A stretch of DNA of 64,000 nucleotides from Bifidobacterium miconisargentati (GCF_019331675.1 NZ_JAHBBJ010000011.1:44441-108440), one strand, 5' to 3'. Counted from the first letter of the stretch, positions 29,562 through 39,388 are shown. Notes: generated by a model not told the origin, from the sequence alone. Numbers and translations: made by a program.

Positions 29562-30749
29562 TTACTGGTTATCGGCCTGCCACTGGCGTAGTTGGGCGAC
29601 GTTCTTGTCGTGTTCCTCGGCGGTGGTGGCGAATTTGGTCTCGCCGGTGTCGAGGTTGACCGTGCAGAAGTACAGCCAGTCGCCTTCCTCCGGGTTCATG
29701 GCGGCCTTGATGGCCGTGTCGCCGGGGTTGCTGATCGGCGTGGGCGGCAGTCCCGCGATCTGGTACGTGTTGTACGGGTTGGAGTCGTCCTGCGTCATGG
29801 CGGTGGTTACCTGCGAGGGCTTCACGTTGTTGCCGTAGGCCACGGTCGAGTCCATGCCCAGGTTCATGCCCTGTTCGAGTCGGTTCTCGATCACGCGCGT
29901 CACCTTGGCGTAGTAGTCGGACTTGTTGACCTCCGCTTCGGCGATGGAGGCGATGATCATCACCCGTTCGCGGTCCTTGCCGGTGGGGACGCCGAGGTCG
30001 TCCAACTTGGCGATGCGCTTGTCGACCATGGCCTTGAGCACGGCGGACGCGCTCTTCATGGATTTGACGTTGTACGTGCCCGGCTCGAACCAGCCTTCGA
30101 AGCTGCCGTTCGCCTCCGCGGGCAGGATGTCCTTGCCCTTGTTCTTGACGATGGCGTCAAACTCGCTCTGGTCGATGCCGGTGAGCGACGCCGCCGCCTC
30201 GATCACGTCGGCGGAACGTTCGCCCGGCCGCACCTCGAGGAAGCCGGCCGCCTGCTTGGAATCGGACAGGATATCGACCACGGAGGAGGCGGACATGTGC
30301 TTCTTCAACGTGAAGGTGCCCGGGTAGAGCGTGGTGCCGTTGGCGCTGACCAGTGAGGTGAAGGCGGCCGCGGATTTGATGACGTCCGCCTCGACCAGGT
30401 TCTGCGCGATCTCGGCCGCGCCCTGCCCGTCATCCACTGTGAAATCGACCTCGCCGTAACCGGGACCCGGATAGTCGGCGGCCACGGCGGTGTTCTGGGA
30501 ACGGCTGTCGCGCCAGGACATCAGTTTGGTGACGCCGAAGTACCCGGCGCCGACGATCACGGCGATGACGACCAGTGCGGCGATGATGCCGCTGACGCGC
30601 TTGCGCCTGCGCTGGGCGCGCCGCTTGCGCATCTCCTTGCGTGACTTCGGCGGCTTGGGCGGTTCGGAGGCGTTGCCTGACGGCGCCGCCGCGCCCTGTT
30701 CGACCCAGTGGGTGTTCTCGTCAAAGAAATCATGGAAATCATCGGACAT
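29562..30749 (-). CDS. mltG: Endolytic peptidoglycan transglycosylase MltG
   Basis: MltG cleaves nascent glycan strands and is thought to terminate their growth. 395 residues: a basic cytoplasmic N-terminus of about 50 residues, a membrane helix at about 52-73, a LysM-like subdomain, and the YceG catalytic domain with the key Glu at about 271 in IIASIAEAE, followed by NRLEQGMNLGMDST. It is 12 bases after ruvX, in the alaS-ruvX-mltG order common in actinobacteria. Confidence 0.94.
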   Translation of the reverse strand: MSDDFHDFFDENTHWVEQGAAAPSGNASEPPKPPKSRKEMRKRRAQRRRKRVSGIIAALVVIAVIVGAGYFGVTKLMSWRDSRSQNTAVAADYPGPGYGEVDFTVDDGQGAAEIAQNLVEADVIKSAAAFTSLVSANGTTLYPGTFTLKKHMSASSVVDILSDSKQAAGFLEVRPGERSADVIEAAASLTGIDQSEFDAIVKNKGKDILPAEANGSFEGWFEPGTYNVKSMKSASAVLKAMVDKRIAKLDDLGVPTGKDRERVMIIASIAEAEVNKSDYYAKVTRVIENRLEQGMNLGMDSTVAYGNNVKPSQVTTAMTQDDSNPYNTYQIAGLPPTPISNPGDTAIKAAMNPEEGDWLYFCTVNLDTGETKFATTAEEHDKNVAQLRQWQADNQ

Positions 30750-30761
30750 GGAACCGGTACC

Positions 30762-31217
30762 TCACTGTCCCTTTGCTCGGTCGAGCGCCGTCTGCAAAAT
30801 CACCACTGCCGACTGCTGGTCAACCACCGGCCTATGCCTGTTCGATGCGCGATTCGCCTCGAACAACTGACGATGCGCGCTGACCGTCGTCAGCCTCTCG
30901 TCCACCAATGATACCTGCGGAATCTGGTGCTCTTCTTCCTCATCCTCTGCCTGCGCGAGCAGCCTTTTCTCCAGATTGGCCGCCCATCGACGCGCCTTCT
31001 TGGCGCTTTTGCCTTCGGTGCCGTCCATCTGCAACGGCAATCCGACCACGATGTGGGTCACCTGTTCGTCCTCGATGACGTCCAGTACTTCGTCGATGGC
31101 AAAGAAGTAGTCGCCGGCAACATGAATGTTCCCGGCGGGGTGTGCGAAGGTAAGCTCCGGGTCGGACAATGCGAGTCCGACCCGGGCATTACCCAAATCA
31201 ACGCCTAGCCAAACCAA
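30762..31217 (-). CDS. ruvX: Holliday junction resolvase-like protein RuvX/YqgF
   Basis: A 151-residue YqgF-family RNase H fold protein. Visible are GVDLGNARVGLALSD with the first catalytic Asp, VVGLPLQMDGTEG, and VDERLTT with the acidic residue of the last strand. Members act in pre-16S rRNA 5' processing and possibly in recombination. The start is a TTG, ten bases after the alaS stop, with GAGAAG upstream. Confidence 0.92.
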   Translation of the reverse strand: MVWLGVDLGNARVGLALSDPELTFAHPAGNIHVAGDYFFAIDEVLDVIEDEQVTHIVVGLPLQMDGTEGKSAKKARRWAANLEKRLLAQAEDEEEEHQIPQVSLVDERLTTVSAHRQLFEANRASNRHRPVVDQQSAVVILQTALDRAKGQ

Positions 31218-31227
31218 TGGGCTTCTC

Positions 31228-33909
31228 TCAGGCCTTGATCGCCTCGTGCTTCAGCGCTTCGAGCGCCTCGTCGATCTTGGAGGCATCGGCGCCGCCGCCC
31301 TGGGCGAAGTCCGGCTTGCCGCCGCCACCGCCGCCGAGGATCTTGGAGGCTCCACGGACCAGGTCGCCGGCCTTGATGCCGGCCTTGCGGGCGGCCTCGT
31401 TGGTGGCCACGGCGACCATCGGCTTGTCGTCCTCGGACACACCGGCAAGGGCCACCACCACGGGGGCGTCCTCGCCGAGCTGGCCGCGCACGTCGAGCAC
31501 GGTCTTGCGCAGGGCATCGAAGGAGCCAAAGTGGCCCACATTCTTGACGGCGGTCTTGACCGGGGCGGCGGAGTCCTTGGCGGAAGCCACCAGCGCCGGC
31601 ACGGTGGCGGCGAGCTGGCTCTCGTACATGGCGGCCAGGCGACGATCGGATTCCTTGAGCTTGGCGAGCAGCGTGTTGATGCGCTCGGCGAGCTCGTCCG
31701 GACGGGCGTTGAGCTTGTCGGACAGCTGGGAGACCAGCGCGTGCTCACGCGCGTTGAAGTCGTAGGCGCCCTGGCCCACGACGGCGTCCACACGACGCAC
31801 GCCCTGGCCGATGGAGGCCTCGGACAGGATGTTGACCATGCCGATCTTGCCGACGTGGTCGACGTGGGTGCCGCCGCACAGCTCGCGGCTCCAGCCATCC
31901 TCGCCGATGGAGACCACGCGCACGATGTCACCGTACTTCTCGCCGAACAGGTGCATGGCGCCCAGGGCGATGGCGTCGTCGAACTTCATCTCCTTGGTGG
32001 TCACGGCCAGGTTGTCGCGCAGCTTGTCGTTGACGCGCTCCTCCACGGCGGAGATCACGGACTTGGCCGGGGCCTTGGACCACTGGAAGTCGAAGCGCAG
32101 ACGGTTCGGGGCGTCCTCGGAACCGCGCTGGGTGGCCTGCGGGCCGAGCTCCTCGCGCAGCGCCTTGTGCACCATGTGCGTGGCGGTGTGGGAGCGGGCG
32201 ATGGCACCACGGCGGTTCAGGTCGATGTTGGCGTTGACCTCGGCGCCGACGACCAGCGTGCCCTCGGTCAGACGGCACTGGTGGACGATGAGGTCCTTGA
32301 TGGGCTTCTGCACATCGTCCACTTCGAGCACGGCACCGTCGTCGGACAGGATTTCGCCCTGGTCGGCGAGCTGGCCGCCGGCCTCCGCGTAGAACGGGGT
32401 GCGGTCGAGGATGACCTCGATGTTGGCCGGGCCGGTGACGGCCGGCACGGAGCCCTTGCCCTCCTGCATGATGCCGATGACCTTGGCACGGGCGGACATG
32501 TCCGTGTAGCCCAGGAAGTCGATCGGCTTGGCGAGGGTCTTCTTGAAGTCGTCGTAGACGGACAGGTCCACGTTGTGGCGCTTCTTCAGGGCGTCGGCGC
32601 GGGCGCGGGACTTCTGCTCGGCCATGAGCTCGCGGAACTTGGCCTCGTCCACCTTCACGCCCTGCTCGGCGGCCATCTCGAGGGTGAGCTCGATCGGGAA
32701 GCCGTAGGTGTCGTGCAGCTTGAAGGCGTCCTCGCCGGTCACGGTGGGCTCGGCGGAATCGGCCTTGGCCTTGTTCACGGCCACGTCGAGGATCGTGGTG
32801 CCGGTCTCCAGCGTGCGGCGGAAGGCGTCCTCCTCGCCGTACGCGGACTCGGACACCTCGTGGAAGGTGTCGTTGAGCTCCGGGTAGCTGGGTTCCATGG
32901 CGGCCTTGGAGGTCGGGAACAGGGTGGGCAGCACCGGATCGGTCACGCCGAGCATGCGCATGGAGCGCACGGTGCGGCGCAGCAGGCGGCGCAGCACGTA
33001 GCCGCGGCCCACGTTGGAGGGGCGCACGCCGTCGGACATGATCATCAGGGCGGAGCGCACGTGGTCGGCCACCACGCGGAAGCGCACGTCGGCGTCCTCG
33101 TTCTCGCCGTACTTGAGGCCGGAGAGCTTTTCGGCGGCCTCGATGACCGGGAAGACCTCGTCGGTCTCGTAGATGTTGTTCTTGCCCTGCATCAGGTAGG
33201 CGAGACGCTCCAGGCCGGCACCGGTATCGATGTTCTTGTTCTCGAGTTCGCCCACGATGTGCAGGTCGGTCTTGGACTTGACGTTGTCCACCTCGTAGTT
33301 CTCGAACACGAGGTCCCAGATCTCGATGTAGCGGTTCTCGTCGGCGATCGGGCCGCCTTCCTTGCCGAACTCGGGGCCACGGTCGACGTAGATCTCGGAG
33401 CAGGGGCCGCCGGGGCCGGGGCCGCCGGTGGTCCAGAAGTTGTCTTCCATGCCCATCTTCTGGATGTGTTCGGGGTCGACGCCCTCGTTGATCCACAGGG
33501 AACGGGCCTCATCGTCGTCGGTGAAGGTGGTCATCCACAGCTTCTCCGGGTCGAAGCCGTAGCCGCCCTCGCTCTGCGGGGTGGTCAGCAGCTCCCAGGC
33601 GTAGTGGATGGCCTCCTCCTTGAAGTAGTCGCCGAAGGAGAAGTTGCCGAGCATCTGGAAGAAGGTGCCGTGACGGGTGGTCTTGCCGACCTCGTCGATA
33701 TCGAGCGTACGCACGCACTTCTGGTTGGAGGCCATGCGGTGCTTCGGCGGGGTCTGCTCGCCCATGAGGTACGGGATGAACGGCACCATGCCGGCGATGG
33801 TGAACAGCGTGGTGGGGTTCGGGGAAATCAGGGATGCCGAGGGCACGACCAGGTGGTCATGCTTGGCGAAATAGTCGAGATATCGCTTGGCGATGTCCGC
33901 AGTGCGCAT
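31228..33909 (-). CDS. alaS: Alanyl-tRNA synthetase
   Basis: Full-length AlaRS of 893 residues. The N-terminal class II aminoacylation domain reads [16 protein letters not shown] and [10 protein letters not shown]. The editing domain has zinc ligands in HTATHMVH and [10 protein letters not shown]. The C-terminal DHHA1 domain contains a run of six glycines (GGGGGG). No T-box leader is apparent upstream. Transcribed after two small membrane-protein genes and before ruvX. Confidence 0.97.
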   Translation of the reverse strand: MRTADIAKRYLDYFAKHDHLVVPSASLISPNPTTLFTIAGMVPFIPYLMGEQTPPKHRMASNQKCVRTLDIDEVGKTTRHGTFFQMLGNFSFGDYFKEEAIHYAWELLTTPQSEGGYGFDPEKLWMTTFTDDDEARSLWINEGVDPEHIQKMGMEDNFWTTGGPGPGGPCSEIYVDRGPEFGKEGGPIADENRYIEIWDLVFENYEVDNVKSKTDLHIVGELENKNIDTGAGLERLAYLMQGKNNIYETDEVFPVIEAAEKLSGLKYGENEDADVRFRVVADHVRSALMIMSDGVRPSNVGRGYVLRRLLRRTVRSMRMLGVTDPVLPTLFPTSKAAMEPSYPELNDTFHEVSESAYGEEDAFRRTLETGTTILDVAVNKAKADSAEPTVTGEDAFKLHDTYGFPIELTLEMAAEQGVKVDEAKFRELMAEQKSRARADALKKRHNVDLSVYDDFKKTLAKPIDFLGYTDMSARAKVIGIMQEGKGSVPAVTGPANIEVILDRTPFYAEAGGQLADQGEILSDDGAVLEVDDVQKPIKDLIVHQCRLTEGTLVVGAEVNANIDLNRRGAIARSHTATHMVHKALREELGPQATQRGSEDAPNRLRFDFQWSKAPAKSVISAVEERVNDKLRDNLAVTTKEMKFDDAIALGAMHLFGEKYGDIVRVVSIGEDGWSRELCGGTHVDHVGKIGMVNILSEASIGQGVRRVDAVVGQGAYDFNAREHALVSQLSDKLNARPDELAERINTLLAKLKESDRRLAAMYESQLAATVPALVASAKDSAAPVKTAVKNVGHFGSFDALRKTVLDVRGQLGEDAPVVVALAGVSEDDKPMVAVATNEAARKAGIKAGDLVRGASKILGGGGGGKPDFAQGGGADASKIDEALEALKHEAIKA

Positions 33910-34053
33910 GGGCGGATGAACTCCTTGTTGGTGTTTCGGGCGCGGGAACGCCCCTGTCTGATGGAAAGAAAGATAAACGGGAAAAGTCCGGTTCTGTTAT
34001 GGGATGCGATTCGCCTCGCCGCTTCGGTTCCCCGCGGCGGGGCCGTGCGCGTG

Positions 34054-34290
34054 TCAGTTGGCGCGCTCGATGTACTGACGGTTGAGCTCAGCCTCGCGGG
34101 CTCGGCGCGTGGCGTTGAACTCGTTGACCAGACCTTCGAGGGTTTTCAGAGGCACGTTGTCCTGGTCCGGGCCGAGCAGGAACTGCCGCGCCTTGTCCGG
34201 GGTGTTGGCCTTGACGTAGGCCTGGGCCTTGGTGACGGCGGCGACGCCGATGGCCACGCCGACACCGATCCAGAAGATGCGTTTGAACAT
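34054..34290 (-). CDS. Small membrane-anchored protein (DUF6167-like)
   Basis: 78 residues with one N-terminal hydrophobic helix (FWIGVGVAIGVAAVTKA) and a polar C-terminal part rich in Arg, Glu and Asn. It matches the small conserved actinobacterial protein that sits between the DUF948 gene and alaS. The ATG overlaps the DUF948 stop by one base (TGATG), a coupling signal. Function unknown. Confidence 0.8.
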   Translation of the reverse strand: MFKRIFWIGVGVAIGVAAVTKAQAYVKANTPDKARQFLLGPDQDNVPLKTLEGLVNEFNATRRAREAELNRQYIERAN

Positions 34291-34688
34291 CACTCCCCCT
34301 TCTTGGCGGCGCCGTCGGCCGCCTCGCCCGCCGCCTTGCCGGCGACGAAGGACTGGGCGGTGGACTTGAGCGCGTACGCCGCGGAGGCGATCTTGATGAC
34401 GGGCTTGCCGAGGAAGGAGCCGTACAGGTCGGTCAGGGCGCCCACGTTGTTGGCGGTGGTCGAGGCCGCGGCGGAGATGCGGTTGACGTCCTCAAGCGAC
34501 TTGTTGACCTGCTTGACGGTGGTCACGCCCTCGTCCAGCGCGGGGATGGCGTGCTCGCCGGACTCCTTGACGGTCTGCGAGATCTGGTCGAACATCTTAC
34601 CCAACCGGATCAGCGGATAGATCATGAACCCGGCCAACACTGCGAACGCGATGGCCGCGATCAGGCCAGCGATCTCTCCGACTCCCAT
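34290..34688 (-). CDS. DUF948 membrane protein
   Basis: 132 residues: an N-terminal membrane helix (about 7-29), then an amphipathic helical region (FDQISQTVKES..., VKQVNKSLEDVNRISA) typical of DUF948, and an Ala/Lys-rich tail. It is the first gene before the DUF6167-like gene and alaS. Homologues are annotated as general stress or uncharacterised proteins. Confidence 0.82.
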   Translation of the reverse strand: MGVGEIAGLIAAIAFAVLAGFMIYPLIRLGKMFDQISQTVKESGEHAIPALDEGVTTVKQVNKSLEDVNRISAAASTTANNVGALTDLYGSFLGKPVIKIASAAYALKSTAQSFVAGKAAGEAADGAAKKGE

Positions 34689-34895
34689 TTTGCCTCCTTG
34701 AGGTCACATTTACTCGGACAAGGGTAGCACTCCGGGCCTATTTCTCATGTTGCCCCGCCCTGAAGCCCCGGAAAAACCGGATTCGAGACACCGCGTTCAG
34801 ACGACGCCAGGCTCGGAATGAGCCAGAACGCATCAGCACAATGCCCCGGAAACGCCGGAAGAGACCGCCGTCGCCCGGACGAGAATCCGCCCCGC

Positions 34896-35579
34896 TCAGC
34901 GACCGTAGGAGACGATGGTGATGGCCTGGTCGAACGGTTTGTCCGTGTCGAAATCGATCACGGTCACCGATCCGTTGGCAGGTCGTTCGCTCAGATCCAG
35001 ATCGGAACCGCCGAACCGGTGGCCGAGGCTCAGCAGGGTATTGCCGTGGGAAATCTGGAGCACATCATCGCCATCCTTGAGTGCGGGATTGGATGCGATG
35101 AGACGGAACGCCCTTTCGACGCGCGTCCAGTATTCAGCGTCCGATTCCGCATCGTGGAACGGATCGGCTTCCTTGAGGAAGTCGCGGGTGGCGGCGAGAC
35201 CGAACTTGGCGACGATGTCGTTGTAGTTCTTCGCGCCGTGGGGGCCGCCCGCAGCGGTCCAGGCCAGGGACATGTCCTGGCCTTCGAAGTAGCCATAGCA
35301 CTGCTCGCGGAAGTGCATGTCCGCGACGAGTTCGGGACGACGGTGCCCCGCGGCCTCATTGATGTCGAGGATTCGTTTTGCGGTGATTTCGGCACGGGAG
35401 GTGTCCGAGCAGTAGGCCGCGGCGAAGTCGAATGTTTCGAGCTTGTGCCCGGCCTTGTCCGCGTCGGCGAGGCCGGATTCGGTCAGCGGCGCGTTGCACC
35501 ATCCCTGAAGCCGGTTGTACTTGTTGAATATGGTCTGCCCGTGACGGACCAGATGAAGATGCAGGATCATGCGTTCCAT
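34896..35579 (-). CDS. Histidine phosphatase family protein
   Basis: About 227 residues. The family motif LVRHGQT with the phospho-accepting His is at the N-terminus, and the second catalytic His lies in LQISHGNTL. The insert between helices (YFEGQDMSLAW...) resembles the phosphoglycerate mutase-like phosphatases rather than true glycolytic mutase. The start could be either ATG at 35579 or 35570, with no clear ribosome binding site at either. Substrate unknown. Confidence 0.88.
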   Translation of the reverse strand: MERMILHLHLVRHGQTIFNKYNRLQGWCNAPLTESGLADADKAGHKLETFDFAAAYCSDTSRAEITAKRILDINEAAGHRRPELVADMHFREQCYGYFEGQDMSLAWTAAGGPHGAKNYNDIVAKFGLAATRDFLKEADPFHDAESDAEYWTRVERAFRLIASNPALKDGDDVLQISHGNTLLSLGHRFGGSDLDLSERPANGSVTVIDFDTDKPFDQAITIVSYGR

Positions 35580-35636
35580 GCTACATGGAGTTGGCCGCCT
35601 GCGCGCCCTGTACCGTCCCATGCCTCCACAACGCAG

Positions 35637-35670
35637 GAACCCCGCGACCCATGAAGGGAGCGCGGGGTTC
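35637..35670 (-). terminator. Hairpin downstream of rpsD
   Basis: A perfect 10-bp stem GAACCCCGCG/CGCGGGGTTC with a 14-base loop lies 44 bases after the rpsD stop on the minus strand. The following bases contain only a short T-tract, so termination efficiency is uncertain. Confidence 0.65.
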
Positions 35671-35714
35671 GAGCGGTATGTCCTGGAATTGTATATTGAC
35701 CAGAGGGGCCCGGA

Positions 35715-36341
35715 TCAGCGGGCGTAGAATTCGACCACGTACTGGATGTTGACCTGCACCGGGATCTCTTCGACCTCGGGCTTGCGGGTCAGGGTGGCCT
35801 TCAGGGAGGCGAGGTTCACGTCGAGGTAGCCGGGGACCGCGGGCAGCACGTCACGGTGCACGCCCTCGGCGGCGATCTGGAACGGAACCATGGTCTGGCT
35901 CTTGGCCTTCACCTGGATGGTCTGGCCGGGCTTGACGCGGTAGGACGGGCGATCCACGATGTTGCCGTCAACGAGGATGTGACGGTGCACCACGAACTGG
36001 CGGGCCTGGGCGGTGGTACGGGCGAAGCCGGAACGCAGCACCAGGTTGTCGAGGCGGACCTCGAGATCGGCCAGCATGGCGTTACCGGTCTGGCCGGCGG
36101 TGCGGGTGGCCTGATCGTAGGCGCGACGCAGCTGCTTCTCGGACACGCCGTACTGGGCGCGCAGACGCTGCTTCTCGCGCAGACGCACGGCGTAATCGGA
36201 CTCGGTGCGACGGCGGGTACGGCCGTGCTCACCAGGAGCGTACGGACGCTTTTCGAAGATGCGCTGAGCCTTGGGGGTCAGTGCGATGCCGAGGGCGCGG
36301 GAAAGGCGCACCTGACGGCGGGAACGCTGAACGTTCGTCAT
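35715..36341 (-). CDS. rpsD: 30S ribosomal protein S4
   Basis: S4 binds 16S rRNA early in 30S assembly. The 208-residue protein starts MTNVQRSRRQ and has the S4 core with RPYAPGEHGRTRRR and the S4 RNA-binding domain (RLDNLVLRSGFARTTAQARQFVVHRHI). It has no Cys in the N-terminal domain, so it is the zinc-free (C-minus) form. The start at 36341 is preceded by AAGGAA. The gene stands alone, outside the alpha operon, with an untranslated leader of about 190 bases. Confidence 0.96.
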   Translation of the reverse strand: MTNVQRSRRQVRLSRALGIALTPKAQRIFEKRPYAPGEHGRTRRRTESDYAVRLREKQRLRAQYGVSEKQLRRAYDQATRTAGQTGNAMLADLEVRLDNLVLRSGFARTTAQARQFVVHRHILVDGNIVDRPSYRVKPGQTIQVKAKSQTMVPFQIAAEGVHRDVLPAVPGYLDVNLASLKATLTRKPEVEEIPVQVNIQYVVEFYAR

Positions 36342-36545
36342 TTGGATTGTTCCTTCTGTCGTTATCTGAACGGAACGCCCGGTTTCCGAATGGATTCCAG
36401 ACGCTGAGCCGGGCCTCTCCAACGCTTCCTCGTGATCGCTCACGAACGGCCGGCGTCCTTGCGATCGCCTGCCGCCGACCCGTTGATGGGCTAGGGCTCC
36501 AGATGGCTTCTGCCATGCGGCAGACACCAGCGAGCTATTTTACAC

Positions 36546-37358
36546 TCAGGCCATGGACAGCACACCGGCGTCCATGCGGTACACCGTGTCCGCCCAGGCG
36601 AGAGCGTCGGGATCGTGGGTGACCATGAGCACCGCGGTGCCGGCGTCCGCCCGTTCGCGCAGCAGGCGCATGACAAGGTCCGTGCTGGTCTGGTCAAGGT
36701 CGCCCGTCGGTTCGTCCGCGATGAGCAGCTTCGGCGTGTTCATCAACGCGCGGGCGATGGAGACGCGGCGCATTTCGCCGCCGGACAGTTCGCGCGGATA
36801 GCTGTCCGCAAGGTCGGCCACATCGAGGCGTTCGAGCAACGTGCGGGCGCGTTGTTCCGCCTGTTCCGAGGCAACGTCCCCGGAGCCCGACGGCGTGTTG
36901 CCGTACAGGGTGGACGGCAGCATCACGTTGTCCAGCACCGTCAGGTTGGCGAGCAGGGTCTGGCTTTGGGTGACGAATCCGATGGTCCGGTTGCGCAGCA
37001 GCGACAGTTCCCTGTCCCCCAGTCCGGCCACGTTTCTCCCATCGACGACCGCAACGCCCGACGTGGGACGCACGAGGCCGGCGACCATGTTGATGAGCGT
37101 GCTTTTGCCGTTGCCGGAACGTCCCACGATGGCGACGAATTCGCCGGGCATGATGGCGAGGTTCACATGGCTCACGGCGTCGAATGGCGCGCCGCGACGG
37201 GTGAAGGTGCGGGTCAGGTCCTTGAGTTCGACCAGCGGTGCCGGTTGCGCGGCTGCGGTCCGGGACTCATGGGCAATGGCGCCGGCAACGGAATCGGTCG
37301 TATCGTCATCCATGGCTCCGGTCACGGTTCCGTTCATGGCTTCGATGGATCCGGTCAT
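36546..37358 (-). CDS. ABC transporter ATP-binding protein (MacB/LolD type)
   Basis: 270 residues: Walker A GRSGNGKST, signature LSGGEMRRVSIARAL, Walker B LLIADEPTGDLD, and the switch His in MVTHDPDAL. The LolD/MacB-type layout and the adjoining FtsX-type permease indicate an exporter or mechanotransmission complex rather than an importer. The ATG is one base after the permease stop, with GGGGAG overlapping. An Ala/Thr-rich N-terminal extension of about 35 residues is present. Confidence 0.9.
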   Translation of the reverse strand: MTGSIEAMNGTVTGAMDDDTTDSVAGAIAHESRTAAAQPAPLVELKDLTRTFTRRGAPFDAVSHVNLAIMPGEFVAIVGRSGNGKSTLINMVAGLVRPTSGVAVVDGRNVAGLGDRELSLLRNRTIGFVTQSQTLLANLTVLDNVMLPSTLYGNTPSGSGDVASEQAEQRARTLLERLDVADLADSYPRELSGGEMRRVSIARALMNTPKLLIADEPTGDLDQTSTDLVMRLLRERADAGTAVLMVTHDPDALAWADTVYRMDAGVLSMA

Positions 37359-37359
37359 G

Positions 37360-38589
37360 TCACTCCCCTTCCCGCAAGGTCAGGTACGCTTCGGGACGGC
37401 CGATGCGGGCGAGCACGGACAGCGAGCCGATGACGCCGATCGCCACCGAGCAGATCACGGCCAGGCCCATGACGGCGAGCACAGCCGGCCACGGGGCCTG
37501 CAGGTACGGCAGCTGGAGCTGGCGGCCGATCAGCGCGCTGAAGGGGAAGATGGCCAGCGAGGCCAGGCCCACGCCGAGGATGCCTCCGCCAAGGCCTATC
37601 AGCGCCGATTCGCGCAGGAGGATGCCGGCCAGCATGCCGCGCGTGGCGCCCAGGATGCGCAGCGAGGCGAATTCGCGTTTGCGTTCGTTGACCGAAGAGG
37701 CGAATACGGCCAACAGCACAATCACGCCCATCACCCAGATGGCCGCCACGAACACGGCCAGGTAGGTCACCAGCGCGTTGAGCGCGGTTTTGGTGGTGGC
37801 GGTGATGCCGCCCGGATACACGTAGCCCAAATCGGAGAAGGTCGGGTCGAGACGCTGGATGTTCATGGCCACGGTCTGCGCGTCGTATCCCTCAGCCACC
37901 TTGACGAGCACGGTGGAGACGGCCTTGTCCGCGTATTCGGCGGGCATGACTCGCTTGGCGACTTTGGCCGAGGCATCCACCATGTCGGGCACGGTGTCGA
38001 GGTTGATGAATACGGAGTTGTCGAGGCTGGTGCCGGTGTTGGCAAGCTGGGCCACGACCGGCCATGTGCGACCGTAGAGTTCCACGGTGCCGTCGACGGA
38101 GACGTTGACGTTCGCGCCGGCGATCATCTGTCCGTCCTCCAGCGTGCCGTCGAACTGGGAGGCCACCCATGGCTCGATGACGAAATCGGTGGCGGGGTCG
38201 TAGCCGATGATCTGCAGTTTCTCGGCGCAGCAGGCGGCGGCGAGCGAGGCGATGTAGGTCTGCTCGCTGGCCTGTTCGATGCCGTCCGCCTGTTCGACCT
38301 TGGCGGCGATGTCCTTAGTGAAGTAGAACGTGCTGGGGCTGCCGTCGGTCAGAAGCGCTTCGGCCTTCTGGGTCGTGTTCTGCGGCACCACCATGAGGTC
38401 GGCGCCGAGGCGGCGTTCCATGCTGGTCATGCCGGTGTTGAGGTTCATGGTGAGCATGGTGCCGCCGAAGAAGGCCAACGCCAGGATGGTCACCACGGCG
38501 AGCAGGGCTCCGGTACGCATGGGCCGCCCTGCAAGGTTGCGGGCGGCCAGTGCGCGCAGTGCGGTGCGCGGGGATGTGCGTACGGTCAC
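37360..38589 (-). CDS. FtsX/MacB-type ABC permease
   Basis: 409 residues from a GTG one base after the DUF4418 stop. Layout: one N-terminal helix (about 24-46), an extracytoplasmic domain of about 200 residues, then three C-terminal helices, as in FtsX-family permeases. The external domain contains a CC pair. It is cotranscribed with the ATPase. Substrate unknown. Confidence 0.86.
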   Translation of the reverse strand: MTVRTSPRTALRALAARNLAGRPMRTGALLAVVTILALAFFGGTMLTMNLNTGMTSMERRLGADLMVVPQNTTQKAEALLTDGSPSTFYFTKDIAAKVEQADGIEQASEQTYIASLAAACCAEKLQIIGYDPATDFVIEPWVASQFDGTLEDGQMIAGANVNVSVDGTVELYGRTWPVVAQLANTGTSLDNSVFINLDTVPDMVDASAKVAKRVMPAEYADKAVSTVLVKVAEGYDAQTVAMNIQRLDPTFSDLGYVYPGGITATTKTALNALVTYLAVFVAAIWVMGVIVLLAVFASSVNERKREFASLRILGATRGMLAGILLRESALIGLGGGILGVGLASLAIFPFSALIGRQLQLPYLQAPWPAVLAVMGLAVICSVAIGVIGSLSVLARIGRPEAYLTLREGE

Positions 38590-38590
38590 G

Positions 38591-38992
38591 TCAGGCACGC
38601 TTGGGGGCACGGGTGTCCAGCCAGATGGCCACGGCAGCGAACACGATGGTGAGCACGCCGAGCACGATGAGGGTGGGCAGCATCACCATGCGGCAGTGCA
38701 TCATAGCGCCCTTGCAGATGCCGATGAGTACGGTGGGCACGGCGAACAGCAGCAGGGCGTCGGCGATGGCCGCGATGTTGAGGCCCACGCGGATCTTGGG
38801 CTCAGCGAACAGCGCCACGACGCCGAGCGCGAGGATCACCACGCCGATGCCGGTGGCGGCCTGCTGCGAATAATGGCAGGCCGGCATCATGCCGTCGTGG
38901 GCGCCGCAGGCGTGGGCGAAGGTCTGGGGTGCGATGGCGGTCAGCGCGCCGAGCACGATGTTGGGCAGCGAGGCAAACAGCTTGTTCTTCAT
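38591..38992 (-). CDS. DUF4418 family membrane protein
   Basis: 133 residues with four hydrophobic segments and cysteines in ACGAH, PACHYS and HCRM, the pattern of DUF4418. Members often lie next to MacB-like ABC systems, as here, and may be accessory subunits. The start at 38992 is chosen from the GGAAGAG site upstream; a longer form would start at 39031. Confidence 0.8.
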   Translation of the reverse strand: MKNKLFASLPNIVLGALTAIAPQTFAHACGAHDGMMPACHYSQQAATGIGVVILALGVVALFAEPKIRVGLNIAAIADALLLFAVPTVLIGICKGAMMHCRMVMLPTLIVLGVLTIVFAAVAIWLDTRAPKRA

Positions 38993-39366
38993 AGTCTCTT
39001 CCGATAGGCCCTTTACGGGCGACAAACACAACGTTCCGCATTATGCCCATGAAGGAATCGGAAAAACAAGTCTTGTATTTACCGACTTCTTATGCTACGG
39101 CAAGGCTTTTCTTAGCTACCCTCTCTCTCCCTGAAGGAAGCCGCTGAATAAAGTGAGGGTGAAGGGATTGACGGCTTGGACCGGGTGCTCCCCCTCGGTC
39201 AGCTTCGCTGACAGCTCCCCTCAGAGAGGGGAGCCGGAAATATCGGCTCAGCTATTGAGAGACTCTCAGAGCTTCTCGATGGCTGAGCCGTAAAGCGGAC
39301 AGTCCAGTGGACTGCCCGTAGGCGAAGTGAGCGGCCATGCCGCGAAGGGCTCCTATTGAGAGGCTC
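38993..39366. other. Intergenic region rich in small palindromes
   Basis: I see no gene. The first 120 bases hold the probable promoter of the DUF4418 operon. The rest contains a CCCCTC-family repeat (39187-39235), a palindrome at 39244-39290, a 15-base palindrome CAGTCCAGTGGACTG (39300-39314), GCGGCCATGCCGC (39331-39343), and a palindrome that overlaps the pcrA stop. Confidence 0.6.
39187..39235. repeat. CCCCTC-family palindromic repeat
   Basis: Two hairpins in a row: GGTCAGCTTCGCTGAC and GCTCCCCTCAGAGAGGGGAGC. This is the same two-hairpin plan as the core of the MITE-like element at 8.9 kb. Confidence 0.7.
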
Positions 39367-39388
39367 TCAGAGCTTCTCGATAGGAGCC
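39244..39388. repeat. Pair of related hairpins at the pcrA 3' end
   Basis: A 29-base sequence (CTATTGAGAG..CTCTCAGAGC core) occurs at 39252-39280 and again at 39353-39381, 101 bases apart, with one mismatch. Each copy is enclosed in its own perfect 9-bp stem, CGGCTCAGC/GCTGAGCCG and GGCTCCTAT/ATAGGAGCC. The second copy includes the last codons and stop of pcrA. Confidence 0.7.

Noticed and set aside
33910..34053. A T-box leader upstream of alaS
   Set aside because: No T-box sequence or specifier stem is visible, and the gap holds only a simple GC hairpin; alaS is probably transcribed from further upstream.
31126..34620. A 1164-residue plus-strand open frame opposite alaS
   Set aside because: It lies wholly antisense to alaS and neighbours; long antisense frames are expected from the GC-rich third codon positions, and the translation is His/Gly/Val/Leu-rich without any domain.
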